A DNA stretch of 54,112 bases from Paenibacillus xylanilyticus (GCF_013359935.1 NZ_JABMCB010000145.1:1-54112); one strand, 5' to 3'; positions 8,089 through 18,495 are shown, counted from the stretch's first letter. Translations and numbers: made by a program. Notes: a model not told the origin generated them from the sequence alone.

Positions 8089-8748
8089 ATGTCGGATATT
8101 TTGAAAGTAGCCATGCCCAAGGGCCGGATCTATAAAAAAGCTTCCAAGCTCTTTCGTGAAGCGGGTCTGGATATTCCCGTTGATGTGGACGACACGCGTA
8201 AACTGGTCATTGAAGTGCCGGAAGCCGGGATGGAGTTCATCATGGCGAAGCCTGTGGACGTGCCAACGTATGTGGAGTACGGTGTGGCGGATATCGGGAT
8301 TGTGGGCAAAGATGTGCTGCTTGAGGAGAACCGGGACGTATACGAACTGCTCAATCTCGGTATCGCACAGTGCCGTATGTCGGTTATTGGATTGCCGGAT
8401 TGGACCCCAGGTATTCAGCAGCGTGTGGCAACGAAATATCCGAGAATTGCATCTCAATATTTCCGCGAACAAGGGCAGCAGGTGGAAGTGATTAAGCTGA
8501 ACGGATCGATCGAACTCGCCCCCCTGATTGGGCTGGCTGACCGGATTGTCGATTTGGTGGAGACGGGACAGACACTGCGCGAGAATGGATTGGTTGAGAT
8601 GACGGGCATTCTGGATATCACGAGCCGCCTTATTGCGAACCGGGTGAGTTATCGGATGAAAAACGGACGGATTCAGGCATTATGTGATGCGCTACAGCAG
8701 GTCATTCCATCGCCCAATGAAATCTCAGCGGGAAACCTTCAGGGATAG
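8089..8748 (+). CDS. hisG: ATP phosphoribosyltransferase, short form HisG
   Basis: HisG joins ATP and PRPP to give phosphoribosyl-ATP, the first step of histidine synthesis. At 219 aa it is the short form, lacking the C-terminal regulatory domain and so dependent on HisZ. The N-terminus ([15 protein letters not shown]) and the PRPP-binding region [17 protein letters not shown] near 160-176 are typical. The frame stays open upstream to 7999 inside hisZ, but the ATG at 8089 has AAGGAGG at 8075-8081. A PRPP synthetase paralogue downstream of the operon may supply its substrate. Confidence 0.96.
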   Translation: MSDILKVAMPKGRIYKKASKLFREAGLDIPVDVDDTRKLVIEVPEAGMEFIMAKPVDVPTYVEYGVADIGIVGKDVLLEENRDVYELLNLGIAQCRMSVIGLPDWTPGIQQRVATKYPRIASQYFREQGQQVEVIKLNGSIELAPLIGLADRIVDLVETGQTLRENGLVEMTGILDITSRLIANRVSYRMKNGRIQALCDALQQVIPSPNEISAGNLQG

Positions 8749-8825
8749 TTCATCGGGCAAGAGGATTAGAGGAACCGATTACGACTTATAGATGACGGGA
8801 ATACAGGGCCAGGGAGGTAGAGGGC

Positions 8826-10130
8826 ATGAAAATTGTACCTGCACGGGAATTTGATCTGAAGCGTGAAGTGGAGTATGGTACACCTGAGCAAAACGAAACG
8901 GTCCGGCGCATCGTCAGCGACATTCGGCGCGAAGGGGATGGGGCGCTGCTGCGTTACACCGAGCAGCTGGACCGCACCAAACTGACGGCCGCGGGACTAC
9001 GGGTGCCGCAGGAAGAACTGCAGGCGGCTTACGCTGCTGTAGAGCCTTCCTTCGTGACGGCGATTCGACAAGCCGCCGCTAACATTCGTGCGTTCCACGA
9101 GAAACAGAAACGCAACTCGTGGATGGATTGGCAGCCGGACGGCAGTCTGCTGGGCCAGGTGATCCGACCGCTGAAGCGGGTCGGCGTATATGTACCTGGC
9201 GGCAAAGCAGCGTATCCTTCGTCAGTGCTGATGAATGTGATTCCGGCACAGGTTGCAGGAGTGCCGGAAATTGTTATGGTGACGCCGCCGTCGACCAACG
9301 GTGGCGAAGGCATTAATCCGTACATTCTCGTGGCTGCTGCGGAAGCAGGCGTGAACGAGATGTATCGGGTTGGCGGCGCACAGGCGATCGCCGCCCTCGC
9401 TTACGGCACGGAAAGCATTGCACCGGTCGACAAGATCTGTGGACCGGGCAATATTTACGTGGCGCTCGCGAAGCGAGAGGTGTACGGCGCGGTCGATATC
9501 GACAGTATCGCCGGGCCGAGTGAAATCGTGGTACTCGCCGATGAAACGGCGAACCCGGTGTATGTCGCCGCGGACCTGTTGTCGCAGGCGGAACATGACG
9601 AGATGGCATCGGCCATTCTCGTCACGACCTCGGCCGTGCTGGCGGAAGCCGTGCAGGCCGAAGTGTCGCGCCAGCTTGAGGCGCTGCCGCGGAAGGCTAT
9701 CGCTGCTGCATCCGTGGAGCAGTATGGCGCGATTATTGTGGTCGATTCCATTGATGAAGGAATCGACGTGGTGAACCGGCTTGCACCAGAGCATCTGGAG
9801 ATTTTGGTGCAGGAGCCGATGGCTTACGCTGGCCGGATTGAAAATGCCGGCGCGATCTTCCTTGGCCCATACAGCTCGGAGCCGGTAGGAGATTATTTTG
9901 CCGGACCGAACCACATTATTCCGACCAACGGAACAGCCCGGTTCAGTTCTCCGGTGGATGTGGATGATTTTATTAAAAAATCGAGTTTAATCTACTATAG
10001 CAAGGAAGCCCTGCTCCATAACGGAGCGGCTATCATAGAACTGGCCCGCCATGAGGGGCTTGAAGGACACGCCCGTGCAATCGCTGTACGGTTAGAACAG
10101 GAAGGAAAGGCGGAATCGGACAATGGATAA
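8826..10130 (+). CDS. hisD: Histidinol dehydrogenase
   Basis: HisD oxidises L-histidinol twice with NAD to give L-histidine, using one zinc ion. The 434-aa length is standard. The nucleotide-binding and signature region [15 protein letters not shown], the [11 protein letters not shown] block, the [13 protein letters not shown] block and the catalytic Glu322-His323 pair in APEHLEIL are present. The ATG follows GGGAGG. Its end overlaps hisB by 8 nt. The gene is visibly richer in G+C than its neighbours: two 60-nt samples, at 9541 and 9661, count 62% and 67%, against 48% at 10441 in hisB. Confidence 0.97.
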   Translation: MKIVPAREFDLKREVEYGTPEQNETVRRIVSDIRREGDGALLRYTEQLDRTKLTAAGLRVPQEELQAAYAAVEPSFVTAIRQAAANIRAFHEKQKRNSWMDWQPDGSLLGQVIRPLKRVGVYVPGGKAAYPSSVLMNVIPAQVAGVPEIVMVTPPSTNGGEGINPYILVAAAEAGVNEMYRVGGAQAIAALAYGTESIAPVDKICGPGNIYVALAKREVYGAVDIDSIAGPSEIVVLADETANPVYVAADLLSQAEHDEMASAILVTTSAVLAEAVQAEVSRQLEALPRKAIAAASVEQYGAIIVVDSIDEGIDVVNRLAPEHLEILVQEPMAYAGRIENAGAIFLGPYSSEPVGDYFAGPNHIIPTNGTARFSSPVDVDDFIKKSSLIYYSKEALLHNGAAIIELARHEGLEGHARAIAVRLEQEGKAESDNG

Positions 10131-10752
10131 GCAGAATAATGGTGTGAAACTTGAAAATAAAGGTGCTGTGCGCCAGGCAGAGGTTGATCGCAAGACGAAC
10201 GAAACGAACATTCAATTGGCGTTTGCTGTGGACGGAACCGGACAATCGACCATTGAAACGGACGTTCCTTTCCTGAACCATATGCTGGATCTGTTCACGA
10301 AGCACGGACAGTTCGATCTGAACGTACAGGCACGTGGAGACATTGATATTGACGATCATCACACCGTAGAGGATATCGGGATCTGCCTGGGTCAGACCCT
10401 TCGTGAAGCATTGGGAGACAAACGGGGTATCAAACGGTATGCCAGCGTTTTTGTACCGATGGATGAGGCACTTGCTCAAGTTGTCATCGATGTAAGCAAC
10501 AGACCTCACTTCGAGTATCGTGCGGAGTATCCATCCCAGCAAGTGGGCAGCTTCTCCACGGAACTGGTTCATGAATTCCTGTGGAAACTGGCATTGGAGG
10601 CGCGGATTACGCTGCATGTCATTGTACATTACGGGCAGAACACACATCACATGATTGAAGCAATCTTCAAGGCATTGGGACGTGCACTGGATGAAGCAAC
10701 GATGATTGATCCGCGTGTAACAGGTGTGCCTTCCACGAAGGGAGTGCTGTAG
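10123..10752 (+). CDS. hisB: Imidazoleglycerol-phosphate dehydratase
   Basis: HisB dehydrates imidazole glycerol phosphate to imidazole acetol phosphate with manganese. At 209 aa it is the single-function form without the phosphatase domain, which fits the separate hisJ phosphatase. [15 protein letters not shown] and the later HH pair in [17 protein letters not shown] are the metal-binding motifs. It has about 10 more residues at the N-terminus than many homologues. Its start overlaps hisD by 8 nt and hisH begins 3 nt after its stop. Confidence 0.96.
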   Translation: MDKQNNGVKLENKGAVRQAEVDRKTNETNIQLAFAVDGTGQSTIETDVPFLNHMLDLFTKHGQFDLNVQARGDIDIDDHHTVEDIGICLGQTLREALGDKRGIKRYASVFVPMDEALAQVVIDVSNRPHFEYRAEYPSQQVGSFSTELVHEFLWKLALEARITLHVIVHYGQNTHHMIEAIFKALGRALDEATMIDPRVTGVPSTKGVL

Positions 10753-10755
10753 ACG

Positions 10756-11382
10756 ATGGCGATTGCAATTGTCGATTACGGTATGGGGAACCTGCACAGC
10801 GTCGGCAAAGCGGTCGAACGTCTTGGCTATGAAGCGCTGGTGACCGGTGACCGGGAAGCAATTTTGGGTGCAGATGGTGTCATACTGCCCGGCGTCGGTG
10901 CATTTGGTGATGCAATGGTGCATTTGCGGGAGAATGGACTGGACGCTGTAGTGAAAGAAGCGGCAGCTGGACCGAAGCCACTGCTCGGCATCTGTCTGGG
11001 CATGCAGCTTCTCTTTAGCTCCAGTGAGGAGCATGGGGAGCATACGGGGCTGGATATTTTGCCAGGAAAAGTGGTGCGTTTCGCACCAGGAGAATTGAAG
11101 GTCCCTCACATGGGGTGGAATCGGCTAGAGTTTCTTCACCCGGAAAATCCACTTTTCAGTGGGCTTGAAGCCGGCCATGTTTATTTTGTCCATTCCTATC
11201 ATGCACGTACTGAAGTGGAAAGTGATCTGCTTGCCGTCACGGATTACGGCCATCCGGTTACTGCCATTGTCGGCAGAGGAACCAATTTCGGCATGCAGTT
11301 TCACCCGGAAAAGAGCGGCGAACTTGGCATGAAGCTGCTGGGTAATTTTCTTGCCCTGACGGATAAGCCTGATCAGGGGTAA
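10756..11382 (+). CDS. hisH: Imidazole glycerol phosphate synthase, glutaminase subunit HisH
   Basis: HisH hydrolyses glutamine and passes ammonia to HisF. The 208-aa class I amidotransferase has nucleophile Cys80 in GICLGMQ and His183/Glu185 in FHPEKS. The ATG is 3 nt after hisB. A 140-nt gap before hisA has no gene and no obvious terminator. Confidence 0.96.
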   Translation: MAIAIVDYGMGNLHSVGKAVERLGYEALVTGDREAILGADGVILPGVGAFGDAMVHLRENGLDAVVKEAAAGPKPLLGICLGMQLLFSSSEEHGEHTGLDILPGKVVRFAPGELKVPHMGWNRLEFLHPENPLFSGLEAGHVYFVHSYHARTEVESDLLAVTDYGHPVTAIVGRGTNFGMQFHPEKSGELGMKLLGNFLALTDKPDQG

Positions 11383-11522
11383 GTAGAGGTTTTCTGGACA
11401 GGGATCGGCCATAGTTGAACACAGGTACGGATAGGGCAGTCTTATCCAAACCGAAACCAGTAGTTAAGCAGCAATACTCATGTAGTTGTATAAACCATTA
11501 AGAACAAATCAGGAGGCCTTGT

Positions 11523-12257
11523 ATGTCATCTTTTATCATATATCCGGCAATTGATATCCGGGACGGCAAGTGTGTAAGACTGGTGCAGGGAGATTACAAT
11601 CAGGAGACGGTATATAATGATGACCCGGTGCAAGTTGCCCTTTCTTGGGAGAAGCAAGGCGGTACATATGTTCATCTGGTCGATCTGGATGGTGCAAAAG
11701 CGGGTCACCCCGTAAATGACGAGCTGATCGGGCGCATTGCATCCGCAGTGAACGTGCCTGTTCAGGTAGGCGGGGGACTACGTACGGTAGCTGATGTAGA
11801 ACGCTTGCTGGGTCTTGGGGTCAGCCGACTTATTATCGGAACGGCGGCGATTGAAGATCGAGCGTTTACCGAAGAGGTATTGGGACGTTACGGAGACAAA
11901 GTGGCGATCGGTATTGATGCCCGAAACGGTTATGTGGCTACTCGCGGATGGCTGGAAACTTCAGAGGTGCAGGCTGAAGTACTGGCGGAGGAACTCGCTG
12001 CATTTGGTGCCGAGACGTTTATCTTCACCGATATTTCCCGTGATGGCATGATGCAGGGACCGAATGTGGAAGCCATTGTTTCTCTGGCCAAGGCGAGCGG
12101 ACGTAACGTTATTGCTTCCGGAGGTGTAAGTGTTATGGATGATCTGCTTCGTCTGAGCCGCCATGCGGATGATGGGATCGGAGGAGCAATCGTTGGTAAG
12201 GCGCTATATACCGGCAGCATTGATCTGTCCGAAGCGGTGCGCGCAGTTAACAAGTAA
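11523..12257 (+). CDS. hisA: ProFAR isomerase HisA
   Basis: HisA opens the ribose ring of ProFAR to give PRFAR. The 244-aa TIM barrel has catalytic Asp11 in PAIDIRDG, the phosphate-binding VGGGLRT and ASGGVS loops, and the second Asp in a [20 protein letters not shown] context. The ATG follows AGGAGG at 11511-11516. Confidence 0.96.
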   Translation: MSSFIIYPAIDIRDGKCVRLVQGDYNQETVYNDDPVQVALSWEKQGGTYVHLVDLDGAKAGHPVNDELIGRIASAVNVPVQVGGGLRTVADVERLLGLGVSRLIIGTAAIEDRAFTEEVLGRYGDKVAIGIDARNGYVATRGWLETSEVQAEVLAEELAAFGAETFIFTDISRDGMMQGPNVEAIVSLAKASGRNVIASGGVSVMDDLLRLSRHADDGIGGAIVGKALYTGSIDLSEAVRAVNK

Positions 12258-12284
12258 AGGAATCGGGTAGAGAGGAAGAGGCGT

Positions 12285-13046
12285 ATGCTGGCAAAAAGAA
12301 TTATCCCCTGTCTGGACGTGAAGGACGGCCGGGTTGTTAAAGGCGTTAACTTCGTGAATCTCCGCGATGCGGGTGATCCGGTTGAGCTGGCGGCACTGTA
12401 TGACCGTGAGGGTGCAGACGAACTGGTATTTCTCGATATTTCGGCTTCCGTGGAAGGTCGCGAAACGATGGAGGAAGTGGTGCGGCAGACCGCTGGCGAG
12501 ATCGCCATTCCCTTTACTGTAGGTGGTGGCATCTCCAAAGTCGAAGACATGAAGCGCATTCTACGTGCGGGTGCGGACAAAATTGCAGTCAACACGGCTG
12601 CGGTGCTAAACCCTCAGCTGATTGCCGATGGGGCTCGCCGCTTCGGTTCCCAGTGTATCGTGGTGGCGGTAGACGCCAAGTACAATGAAGCCTGGGGTGA
12701 GTGGGAGGTCTACACTCATGGGGGACGGAAACCTTCAGGAATCAAGGCTTTGGAATGGGTGAAACAGGCAGAAGCCCTGGGAGCAGGTGAAATTTTGCTG
12801 ACCAGCATGGATGCGGACGGAACCAAAGATGGATTCGATCTGAAGCTGACTGCGGCTGTATCCGAATCGGTGCGTATTCCTGTTATTGCTTCAGGCGGCG
12901 CGGGCAAGGAATCCCATTTCTACGATGTGTTTACGGCGGGCAAAGCAGATGCCGGACTCGCGGCAACGATATTTCATTATAAAGAAATCGCCGTTCCGGC
13001 GTTAAAACAACATTTGAGAGAACAAGGGGTGGAGATCCGTGAGTAA
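12285..13046 (+). CDS. hisF: Imidazole glycerol phosphate synthase, cyclase subunit HisF
   Basis: HisF uses ammonia from HisH to convert PRFAR to imidazole glycerol phosphate and AICAR. The 253-aa half-barrel pair has catalytic Asp11 (PCLDVKDG) and Asp130 (VVAVDAK) and phosphate loops VGGGIS and ASGGAG. It overlaps the hisI GTG by 8 nt. Confidence 0.97.
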   Translation: MLAKRIIPCLDVKDGRVVKGVNFVNLRDAGDPVELAALYDREGADELVFLDISASVEGRETMEEVVRQTAGEIAIPFTVGGGISKVEDMKRILRAGADKIAVNTAAVLNPQLIADGARRFGSQCIVVAVDAKYNEAWGEWEVYTHGGRKPSGIKALEWVKQAEALGAGEILLTSMDADGTKDGFDLKLTAAVSESVRIPVIASGGAGKESHFYDVFTAGKADAGLAATIFHYKEIAVPALKQHLREQGVEIRE

Positions 13047-13767
13047 TGTAAGTAACGAGATCAGGGAGCGCTTATCCCTGGAGCAGGTTGTAGAGCACAT
13101 TCGCTGGAGTGACGGGCTGGTACCTGCGATTGTGCAGGATGCCGAGACACGCCAAGTATTGATGATGGCTTACATGAATCGGGAGTCGCTAAAATTGTCC
13201 CTGGAGTCCGGAGAAACCTGGTTCTGGTCACGTTCACGTCAGGAACTGTGGCACAAAGGTGCTACCTCGGGAAATGTTCAGACAATTACTTCACTGAAAT
13301 ATGATTGTGATGGTGACACGCTGCTTGTGGAGGTTAAACCAAACGGGCCTGCCTGTCATACGGGAGAGGTAACTTGTTTCCACAATGAAATCGTGGGACT
13401 GCCTCAGAAATCTGTAGAACATGACGGAAAAGAAGCAAATGCAAACTCTGCAGGTTCACAAGCGGAAGGTCGCTTCGATGTGCTCGCTGAACTTGAATCC
13501 GTCATTGCTGAACGTGAACGTGAACGTCCGGAGGGCGCGTATACAACATACCTTTTTGACAAGGGCGTTGATAAAATACTGAAAAAAATCGGTGAAGAAG
13601 CGTCCGAGACCATCATCGCTGCCAAAAATAAAGATAATGACGAGCTTCGTCTGGAGGTCAGTGACCTGATGTATCACTTGCTCGTTCTGCTGCAAGAGCG
13701 CAAGCTGCCGCTGGACGACATTATGGCCGAGCTGAGCCGCCGTCATGAACGGCCTCGCCGCGATTAG
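13039..13767 (+). CDS. hisI: Bifunctional PR-AMP cyclohydrolase / PR-ATP pyrophosphatase HisIE
   Basis: The 242-aa fusion carries out two early steps of the pathway. The N-terminal cyclohydrolase (about 15-125) has the [16 protein letters not shown] and CHTGEVTCF metal motifs. The C-terminal pyrophosphatase (about 148-240) has [15 protein letters not shown] and an acidic [13 protein letters not shown] helix. It uses GTG at 13039 behind GGGGTGGA, overlapping hisF. A linker rich in Glu, Asn and Ala separates the domains. Confidence 0.95.
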   Translation: MSNVSNEIRERLSLEQVVEHIRWSDGLVPAIVQDAETRQVLMMAYMNRESLKLSLESGETWFWSRSRQELWHKGATSGNVQTITSLKYDCDGDTLLVEVKPNGPACHTGEVTCFHNEIVGLPQKSVEHDGKEANANSAGSQAEGRFDVLAELESVIAERERERPEGAYTTYLFDKGVDKILKKIGEEASETIIAAKNKDNDELRLEVSDLMYHLLVLLQERKLPLDDIMAELSRRHERPRRD

Positions 13768-13778
13768 GGGGTACTCCA

Positions 13779-14603
13779 GTGCGCATAGATTATCACACAC
13801 ACCATGAGCGCTGTGGTCATGCCGTGGGCAAGCTGGAGGCGTATGTGCAGCGAGGCGTGGAGATTGGACTGTCCCAGATTGGGCTGTCTGATCACATGCC
13901 TTTACTGCATGTAGACCCTGCCAGTTATTATCCCGAAATGGCGATGCCTATGGACGAGCTGCCTCGTTATGTGGAGGAGTGTTTCTCCCTGAAAGAGCGG
14001 TATCGCGGACAGATTGATGTACGTGTTGGTCTGGAGGGGGATTACATTGAAGGCTGGGAGAATGAAATCCGGTCAATCATTGAGCGTTATCCATGGGACT
14101 ATGTCATCGGTTCAGTTCATTTTCTCGGGGAATGGGATATTACCGACTTCCGCCAGACCCATCACTGGGAAGGCAAAGATGTTCTGGAAGTATACCGTCA
14201 ATATTATGATGCCGTAGGTAAAGCAGCTGCAACGGGCATGTATGATATTATGGGTCACACAGACGTCATCAAGCGTTTTGGTTTCGCTCCCTCACCGGAG
14301 CAGACGGAAGAGCGTATAGCACTGGAAGATGCAGCTTTGCAATCCATAGCGAAGAGCGGCTGCGCCATGGAGCTTAATGCGTCCGGATTATCGAAGCCAT
14401 GCGCTGAGATGTTCCCTGGCCGCCGGATGCTCACGAAGGCCATTAAGCTGGGGATTCCTCTCACGCTTGGCTCCGATGCACATGATCCGCTGAAACTGGG
14501 TGAACATTTGCCTGAAGCCGAAAAACTCCTACATGAGCTGGGCTGTACGGAGGTTGCTGTTTTTGAAAGCCGCCGTCGCTCGTTCGTTCCTTTAAATGTA
14601 TAA
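13779..14603 (+). CDS. hisJ: Histidinol-phosphatase, PHP family
   Basis: HisJ dephosphorylates histidinol phosphate, filling the only step missing from the other his genes here. The 274-aa PHP-fold metalloenzyme has the N-terminal DYHTHHERCGH metal motif, a later GSVHFLGEWDI block, GHTDVIKRFG and the LGSDAHDP motif near the C-terminus. It starts with GTG at 13779 after AGGGGG, 11 nt from hisI. The gene appears to be the last of the his operon proper. Confidence 0.93.
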   Translation: MRIDYHTHHERCGHAVGKLEAYVQRGVEIGLSQIGLSDHMPLLHVDPASYYPEMAMPMDELPRYVEECFSLKERYRGQIDVRVGLEGDYIEGWENEIRSIIERYPWDYVIGSVHFLGEWDITDFRQTHHWEGKDVLEVYRQYYDAVGKAAATGMYDIMGHTDVIKRFGFAPSPEQTEERIALEDAALQSIAKSGCAMELNASGLSKPCAEMFPGRRMLTKAIKLGIPLTLGSDAHDPLKLGEHLPEAEKLLHELGCTEVAVFESRRRSFVPLNV

Positions 14604-14619
14604 GACAGTGGGGTATAAT
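14591..14619 (+). promoter_or_regulatory. Promoter of the his-linked prs gene
   Basis: TTTAAA (14591-14596) and a perfect TATAAT (14614-14619) are 17 nt apart, overlapping the end of hisJ. Just downstream is a short hairpin AGGTTA/TAACCT (14621-14637) at the expected 5' end of the transcript. Confidence 0.55.
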
Positions 14620-14685
14620 GAGGTTAGGAAATAACCTTGTACAATAAGGGATTATATAGGGACATTAACCCTCGGGAGGGGCATT

Positions 14686-15633
14686 ATGCAACAGTCGTTA
14701 CGTATTTTTTCCGGTTCATCGAACCCCAAGCTGGCAGAGCAGGTATGTGATAAGCTGGGTGTACAGTTGGGCAAGATCAAGCTGTCCCGGTTCAAGAGCG
14801 GAGAAATATACGTTCATTACGAAGAAACCATCCGTAACTGCGATGTGTTTCTGGTACAGTCACTGTCTCATCCAATTAATGAGCTGTTTGTTGAGCTGCT
14901 CGTTATGATTGATGCGGCCAAAAGGGCTTCCGCCCGCACAGTAAACATTATTGTTCCCTATTACGGATATGCCCGTCAGGAGCGTAAGTCTGCACCGCGT
15001 GAGCCGATCTCGGCCAAGATGGTGGCGGATGTTTTAACCACAGCCGGCGCCAACCGGGTAGTGACGATCGATCTGCATGCGGCAGCGATTCAGGGCTTCT
15101 TCAATATTCCTGTCGATCATATGACATCGCTTGATCTGATTAGTGAATACCTGCTCAGCAAAGGTATCGAAAATCCGGTAGTTGTATCCCCGGATGCAGG
15201 ACGGGCTTCCATGGCGGAGAAGCTGGCGAATCGATTGGATTCCCCTTTTGCCATTATGATCAAAAAGCGTCCGAGCCACAACGAATCCATCATTACACAT
15301 GTGATTGGAGATGTAGAAGGACGGACACCGATTATCATTGAAGATTTGATTGATACCGGAACAACGATTTTGAATGTTGTTGAAGGGTTAAAGGAACGCG
15401 GTTCCAAAAATGTATATGTATGTGCAACACACGGTCTATTCTCAGATGGTGCACTGAGCAAGCTTAATCATCCATCCATTGCCGAGGTTGTTGTCACAGA
15501 TTCCATTGCGCTGCCGGATGACCATCCAGAATGCTTCAAAGTGCTGCCTGTTGCCCCGATGCTGGCACGAGCGGTTCGCATTATTGTGGATGGCGGTTCC
15601 ATGGCTACACTGTTTAAGGATTCGGGCATCTAA
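14686..15633 (+). CDS. prs: Ribose-phosphate pyrophosphokinase paralogue linked to his genes
   Basis: The protein makes PRPP from ribose 5-phosphate and ATP; PRPP is the substrate of HisG. The 315-aa sequence has DLHAAAIQGFF, the flexible-loop pair Lys193 and Arg195 in KKRP and the PRPP loop EDLIDTGTT (219-227). It differs from the usual Bacillus Prs where that has SPDHGGVTRARKLADRL and KRRPRPN; here it reads SPDAGRASMAEKLANRL and KKRPSHN. A second, housekeeping prs is therefore expected elsewhere in the genome. The ATG follows GGGAGG, and the gene has its own promoter and terminator. Confidence 0.88.
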   Translation: MQQSLRIFSGSSNPKLAEQVCDKLGVQLGKIKLSRFKSGEIYVHYEETIRNCDVFLVQSLSHPINELFVELLVMIDAAKRASARTVNIIVPYYGYARQERKSAPREPISAKMVADVLTTAGANRVVTIDLHAAAIQGFFNIPVDHMTSLDLISEYLLSKGIENPVVVSPDAGRASMAEKLANRLDSPFAIMIKKRPSHNESIITHVIGDVEGRTPIIIEDLIDTGTTILNVVEGLKERGSKNVYVCATHGLFSDGALSKLNHPSIAEVVVTDSIALPDDHPECFKVLPVAPMLARAVRIIVDGGSMATLFKDSGI

Positions 15634-15657
15634 GTATGTTCATCCAGATTGGCTGGT

Positions 15658-15695
15658 CCGTGTTTGAGTAGTTAGCTGCTCAGCACGGTTTTTTT
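15658..15695 (+). terminator. Rho-independent terminator after prs
   Basis: CCGTG...GAG pairs with CTC...CACGG across an imperfect stem of about 13 bp, followed by seven T. Confidence 0.85.
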
Positions 15696-15734
15696 GTTTT
15701 TGTACCTGAATCCATTGCTGCTGTAATTCCTTAC

Positions 15735-15762
15735 TTGGCTGTTCTGAAGCTTGTGCTATAAT
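15735..15762 (+). promoter_or_regulatory. Promoter of the AraC-type regulator gene
   Basis: TTGGCT (15735-15740) and TATAAT (15757-15762) are separated by 16 nt. The predicted leader is about 120 nt long. Confidence 0.5.
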
Positions 15763-15891
15763 AACATCAAATTGTATCTATCGGAGTTATCGAGAGTGCG
15801 CCAACCCCAGAGGGATGACAGCATATAATGTGATGAACAGTAGAACCACGGCTGATGTATATTGGCATGGTGGAGTGAGGAGTGGGGTCTA

Positions 15892-18141
15892 TTGTCCCGT
15901 ACTTGGTATTATCGGTTACTATTTTCGTACTTTCCTATTTTTTTCCTTACCGTGGCCATACTCATTTTTATCGCTTTTGTTTTCATTAATGACATCTCCA
16001 GGGAGGAAACGAGAAAGGCAGACCGTATCTCCTCCAGTTATCTGGCGGACAGCCTGGACCGCACTATTCGCGATATTGAACTGTCGGTAACAGAGGCGGT
16101 ACAGAGTGAACAGGCCTATAAGCTTTATTTCAATAATCAAGGACAGCCAAGCAAGGATACAGTGTATACCATTGCTCAGAGTTTGCGGGAACTAACGAAT
16201 TCCTCCTCGTGGATTCAATCCATATATTTATATGACAAGAAAAATGATAGCGCTTTAACGTCAAGCGGATCAAGGGAAATAGATAGCTTTGCAGATCGGG
16301 AATGGATCAATCAAATTAGGTCTGGCTCTCTCACGCCAGGTTGGCAGCCCATCAGGGTATACGATGTTGAATCGGTTCAGCGTACCCCTATCCGTGTACT
16401 CACGGTTAACAAGGACATGCCCCTGCCTTTTGGCACCGATGGTGTGCTCGTTATTAATATCAAAATGAGCAGTATTGAGCAGAGTATCGACAGCATGGTC
16501 AATGGACAGCTTTCCTTCATGGCCGTCCTGGATCAAAAGGGTGAGACTGTATATAATGCGCATTCAGACAGTGATGGTGCTGAGGGAGGAAAACAATTAA
16601 ATACTCTTTACCTCGAAAGACTTGGATGGACGCTCCATAGTGGCATTAAGGAGGGGAATCTGTTTGGCTGGGTATCGGTAATTTCCTACGTGTGGGTGTT
16701 CATCGCAGCCCTTACCGTCGTCTGCGCCATCATTTATATTGTCTATATTACACGTCGCAACTATAAACCCATTCAGATCATCATGAACCGAATTGAGGCC
16801 CATCAGATTAGGGCTTTGGAGCAATCAGGCTCACATATTGATGAAATGAAGTTGATTGATGGTGTGCTGGAAAACCTGATCAACCACATGATGGATTATG
16901 ACGAGAAAAGCAGGGAAAATGCGCTGCTGCAGCGCAGCAAGCTGTTCAACGATCTGCTGCAAGGCGAGCATTTGGATCGTGCCACAGAACGATTGAAGGA
17001 GCTTTCCCCGTTAACAGACGTTGATCAATCATCACGTTTTACTGTTGTATTGGGTGAAATCAATCGTTATGAGAAGGGGTTCCAGGAACGATATACGCGA
17101 GGCGAGCAAAATACGTTAAAATTCGCACTCATGAACGTTCTGCAGGAACTTACACGCAATACAGGGATGCAGTGCTGGATGGAGTGGATGAGTGCGGATC
17201 GTATTGCAATACTTTTTCAGTCCACAACGCATAGTGAAGATATGACAAAACAGATTCGTGCAGTAGCGGAAGAATTCAGGTCCTGGGTAGAACAAAATCT
17301 CCGCATCTCCCTCAGCTTCGGGATCGGGCCGATTGCTGAGGGAATGAGGGCGATCCGGGAATCGTATACAGCTGCCGAAGCCGTAATGCAGCGCAAGCTT
17401 CTGATGAATGGGGATGTGGTTCTTGCCGGGTCTGGTGATACATCTCAGCAATTGCTGGAGACCTACACGTATTTGCAGATGATAGCCGACTTTGTGAAGC
17501 GATTTCGAATGTCGAGCGGCCAGTGGCGGGACCAACTGGAGGAGATTTTCACGGCGTTTGAGCGTAACATGCTGCCTGATGACGACATACTCTCCTTAAT
17601 TGAGGCCATGCTGCAGATGCTTCGCCGCGAAGTGGCGATGATGTCGGAGGAATTACAGGAGAAATTATCAGAAGATAACATGAACAAGTGGTTAAAGTCG
17701 ATGGAAGAGGCCGAGACCCTGGAGGATGTTAAAACCATCCTGTTCGATGACCTGACCGATCTGTTCAGAACCTATGTATCTGTAACCGAAACGAAGAGTT
17801 ATAGGGCACTGGTCAATGAGATGAAAACGTATATTGAAGAACAATTTGCGAATCCGGATCTTTCGCTGAAGCATCTGAGCGACCGATTCCAGATTTCGGG
17901 AAAACATGCCAGTTATTTGTTCAAAACCGAGTTTAACATGAAGTTTGTAGACTTCGTAACCGAGCTGCGGATGAAGGAAGTCGAGCGGCTTCTTATCAAT
18001 ACCGATCTTTCACTACAGGACATTGCCTTAAAGGTCGGATATGCTAATGGAATTACGCTTGGCCGTGTATTCAAGCGGGTGGCAGGTATTACGCCAGGGG
18101 ATTATCGCCGATTAAAGCGGGAGCATCCAGCGGACGAATGA
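15892..18141 (+). CDS. Membrane-bound AraC-family regulator with extracellular sensor
   Basis: The type is common in Paenibacillus: TM segment (about 8-34), extracellular Cache-like region (about 35-255), second TM (about 258-290), a long cytoplasmic linker and a C-terminal AraC HTH (about 644-740, with LSLKHLSDRFQISGKHASYLFK and LQDIALKVGYANGITLGRVFKR). It likely senses a sugar outside the cell and activates the transporter genes downstream. An open frame begins with TTG at 15862, but that lacks a ribosome binding site; TTG at 15892 has AGGAG nine bases upstream and gives 749 aa starting just before the first TM. The start is my choice and could be wrong. Ligand unknown. Confidence 0.85.
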   Translation: MSRTWYYRLLFSYFPIFFLTVAILIFIAFVFINDISREETRKADRISSSYLADSLDRTIRDIELSVTEAVQSEQAYKLYFNNQGQPSKDTVYTIAQSLRELTNSSSWIQSIYLYDKKNDSALTSSGSREIDSFADREWINQIRSGSLTPGWQPIRVYDVESVQRTPIRVLTVNKDMPLPFGTDGVLVINIKMSSIEQSIDSMVNGQLSFMAVLDQKGETVYNAHSDSDGAEGGKQLNTLYLERLGWTLHSGIKEGNLFGWVSVISYVWVFIAALTVVCAIIYIVYITRRNYKPIQIIMNRIEAHQIRALEQSGSHIDEMKLIDGVLENLINHMMDYDEKSRENALLQRSKLFNDLLQGEHLDRATERLKELSPLTDVDQSSRFTVVLGEINRYEKGFQERYTRGEQNTLKFALMNVLQELTRNTGMQCWMEWMSADRIAILFQSTTHSEDMTKQIRAVAEEFRSWVEQNLRISLSFGIGPIAEGMRAIRESYTAAEAVMQRKLLMNGDVVLAGSGDTSQQLLETYTYLQMIADFVKRFRMSSGQWRDQLEEIFTAFERNMLPDDDILSLIEAMLQMLRREVAMMSEELQEKLSEDNMNKWLKSMEEAETLEDVKTILFDDLTDLFRTYVSVTETKSYRALVNEMKTYIEEQFANPDLSLKHLSDRFQISGKHASYLFKTEFNMKFVDFVTELRMKEVERLLINTDLSLQDIALKVGYANGITLGRVFKRVAGITPGDYRRLKREHPADE

Positions 18142-18193
18142 TGAAGTGAAAGAGATAAACAGAGATAGAGTTTATTACATCAGGATATGCACA

Positions 18194-18254
18194 GGGTGGA
18201 ATTCGTGCAGGCGCTCTCCGCCAGGAGAGCGTCATGCAGGGAATCCGCCCTTTT
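18194..18254 (+). terminator. Extended stem-loop after the regulator gene, probable terminator
   Basis: A perfect 8-bp hairpin CGCTCTCC-GCCA-GGAGAGCG (18212-18231) is nested in an imperfect outer stem (GGGTGGAATTC with GAATCCGCCC), followed by only four T. It may be a weak terminator or a processed RNA structure. Confidence 0.45.
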
Positions 18255-18454
18255 GCTGTTAAAACGAACCTAATTCTGACCGAAGCTTATTACTTTGGCG
18301 GAAGAATCCTAATTATTCCTGTTTGTTGCACGATTACGAATATAGGCAGTGTGTGAAAATGGTTTATTGTGGTCCGAATGCAGGTGAGTTGGGCTGGGTC
18401 ATTGCCAAATAACGATGGCTGCTCGCATTGGACAAGGGAGCCATGAAAATAGTC

Positions 18455-18492
18455 AGTGTACGAAAATCGTCACTAGGGATAAACCATTATCC
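18455..18492 (+). other. Two inverted repeats upstream of the cre-like site
   Basis: AGTGTACGA/TCGTCACT (18455-18474, imperfect) and GGATAA-ACCA-TTATCC (18477-18492, perfect) lie in the leader of the transporter operon. They could be operators for the AraC-type regulator. I could not place a convincing promoter here. Confidence 0.35.
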
Positions 18493-18495
18493 TTA

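Noticed and set aside
9222..11109. Minus-strand ORFs of 230 and 358 codons over hisD and hisB/hisH
   Set aside because: They overlap certain his genes; the GC-rich sequence lowers the chance of stop codons. Composition is unlike real proteins (many His, Arg and Cys).
15815..16090. A 91-codon ORF overlapping the membrane AraC-type regulator start
   Set aside because: It is out of frame with the regulator, which has a coherent TM, sensor and HTH structure.
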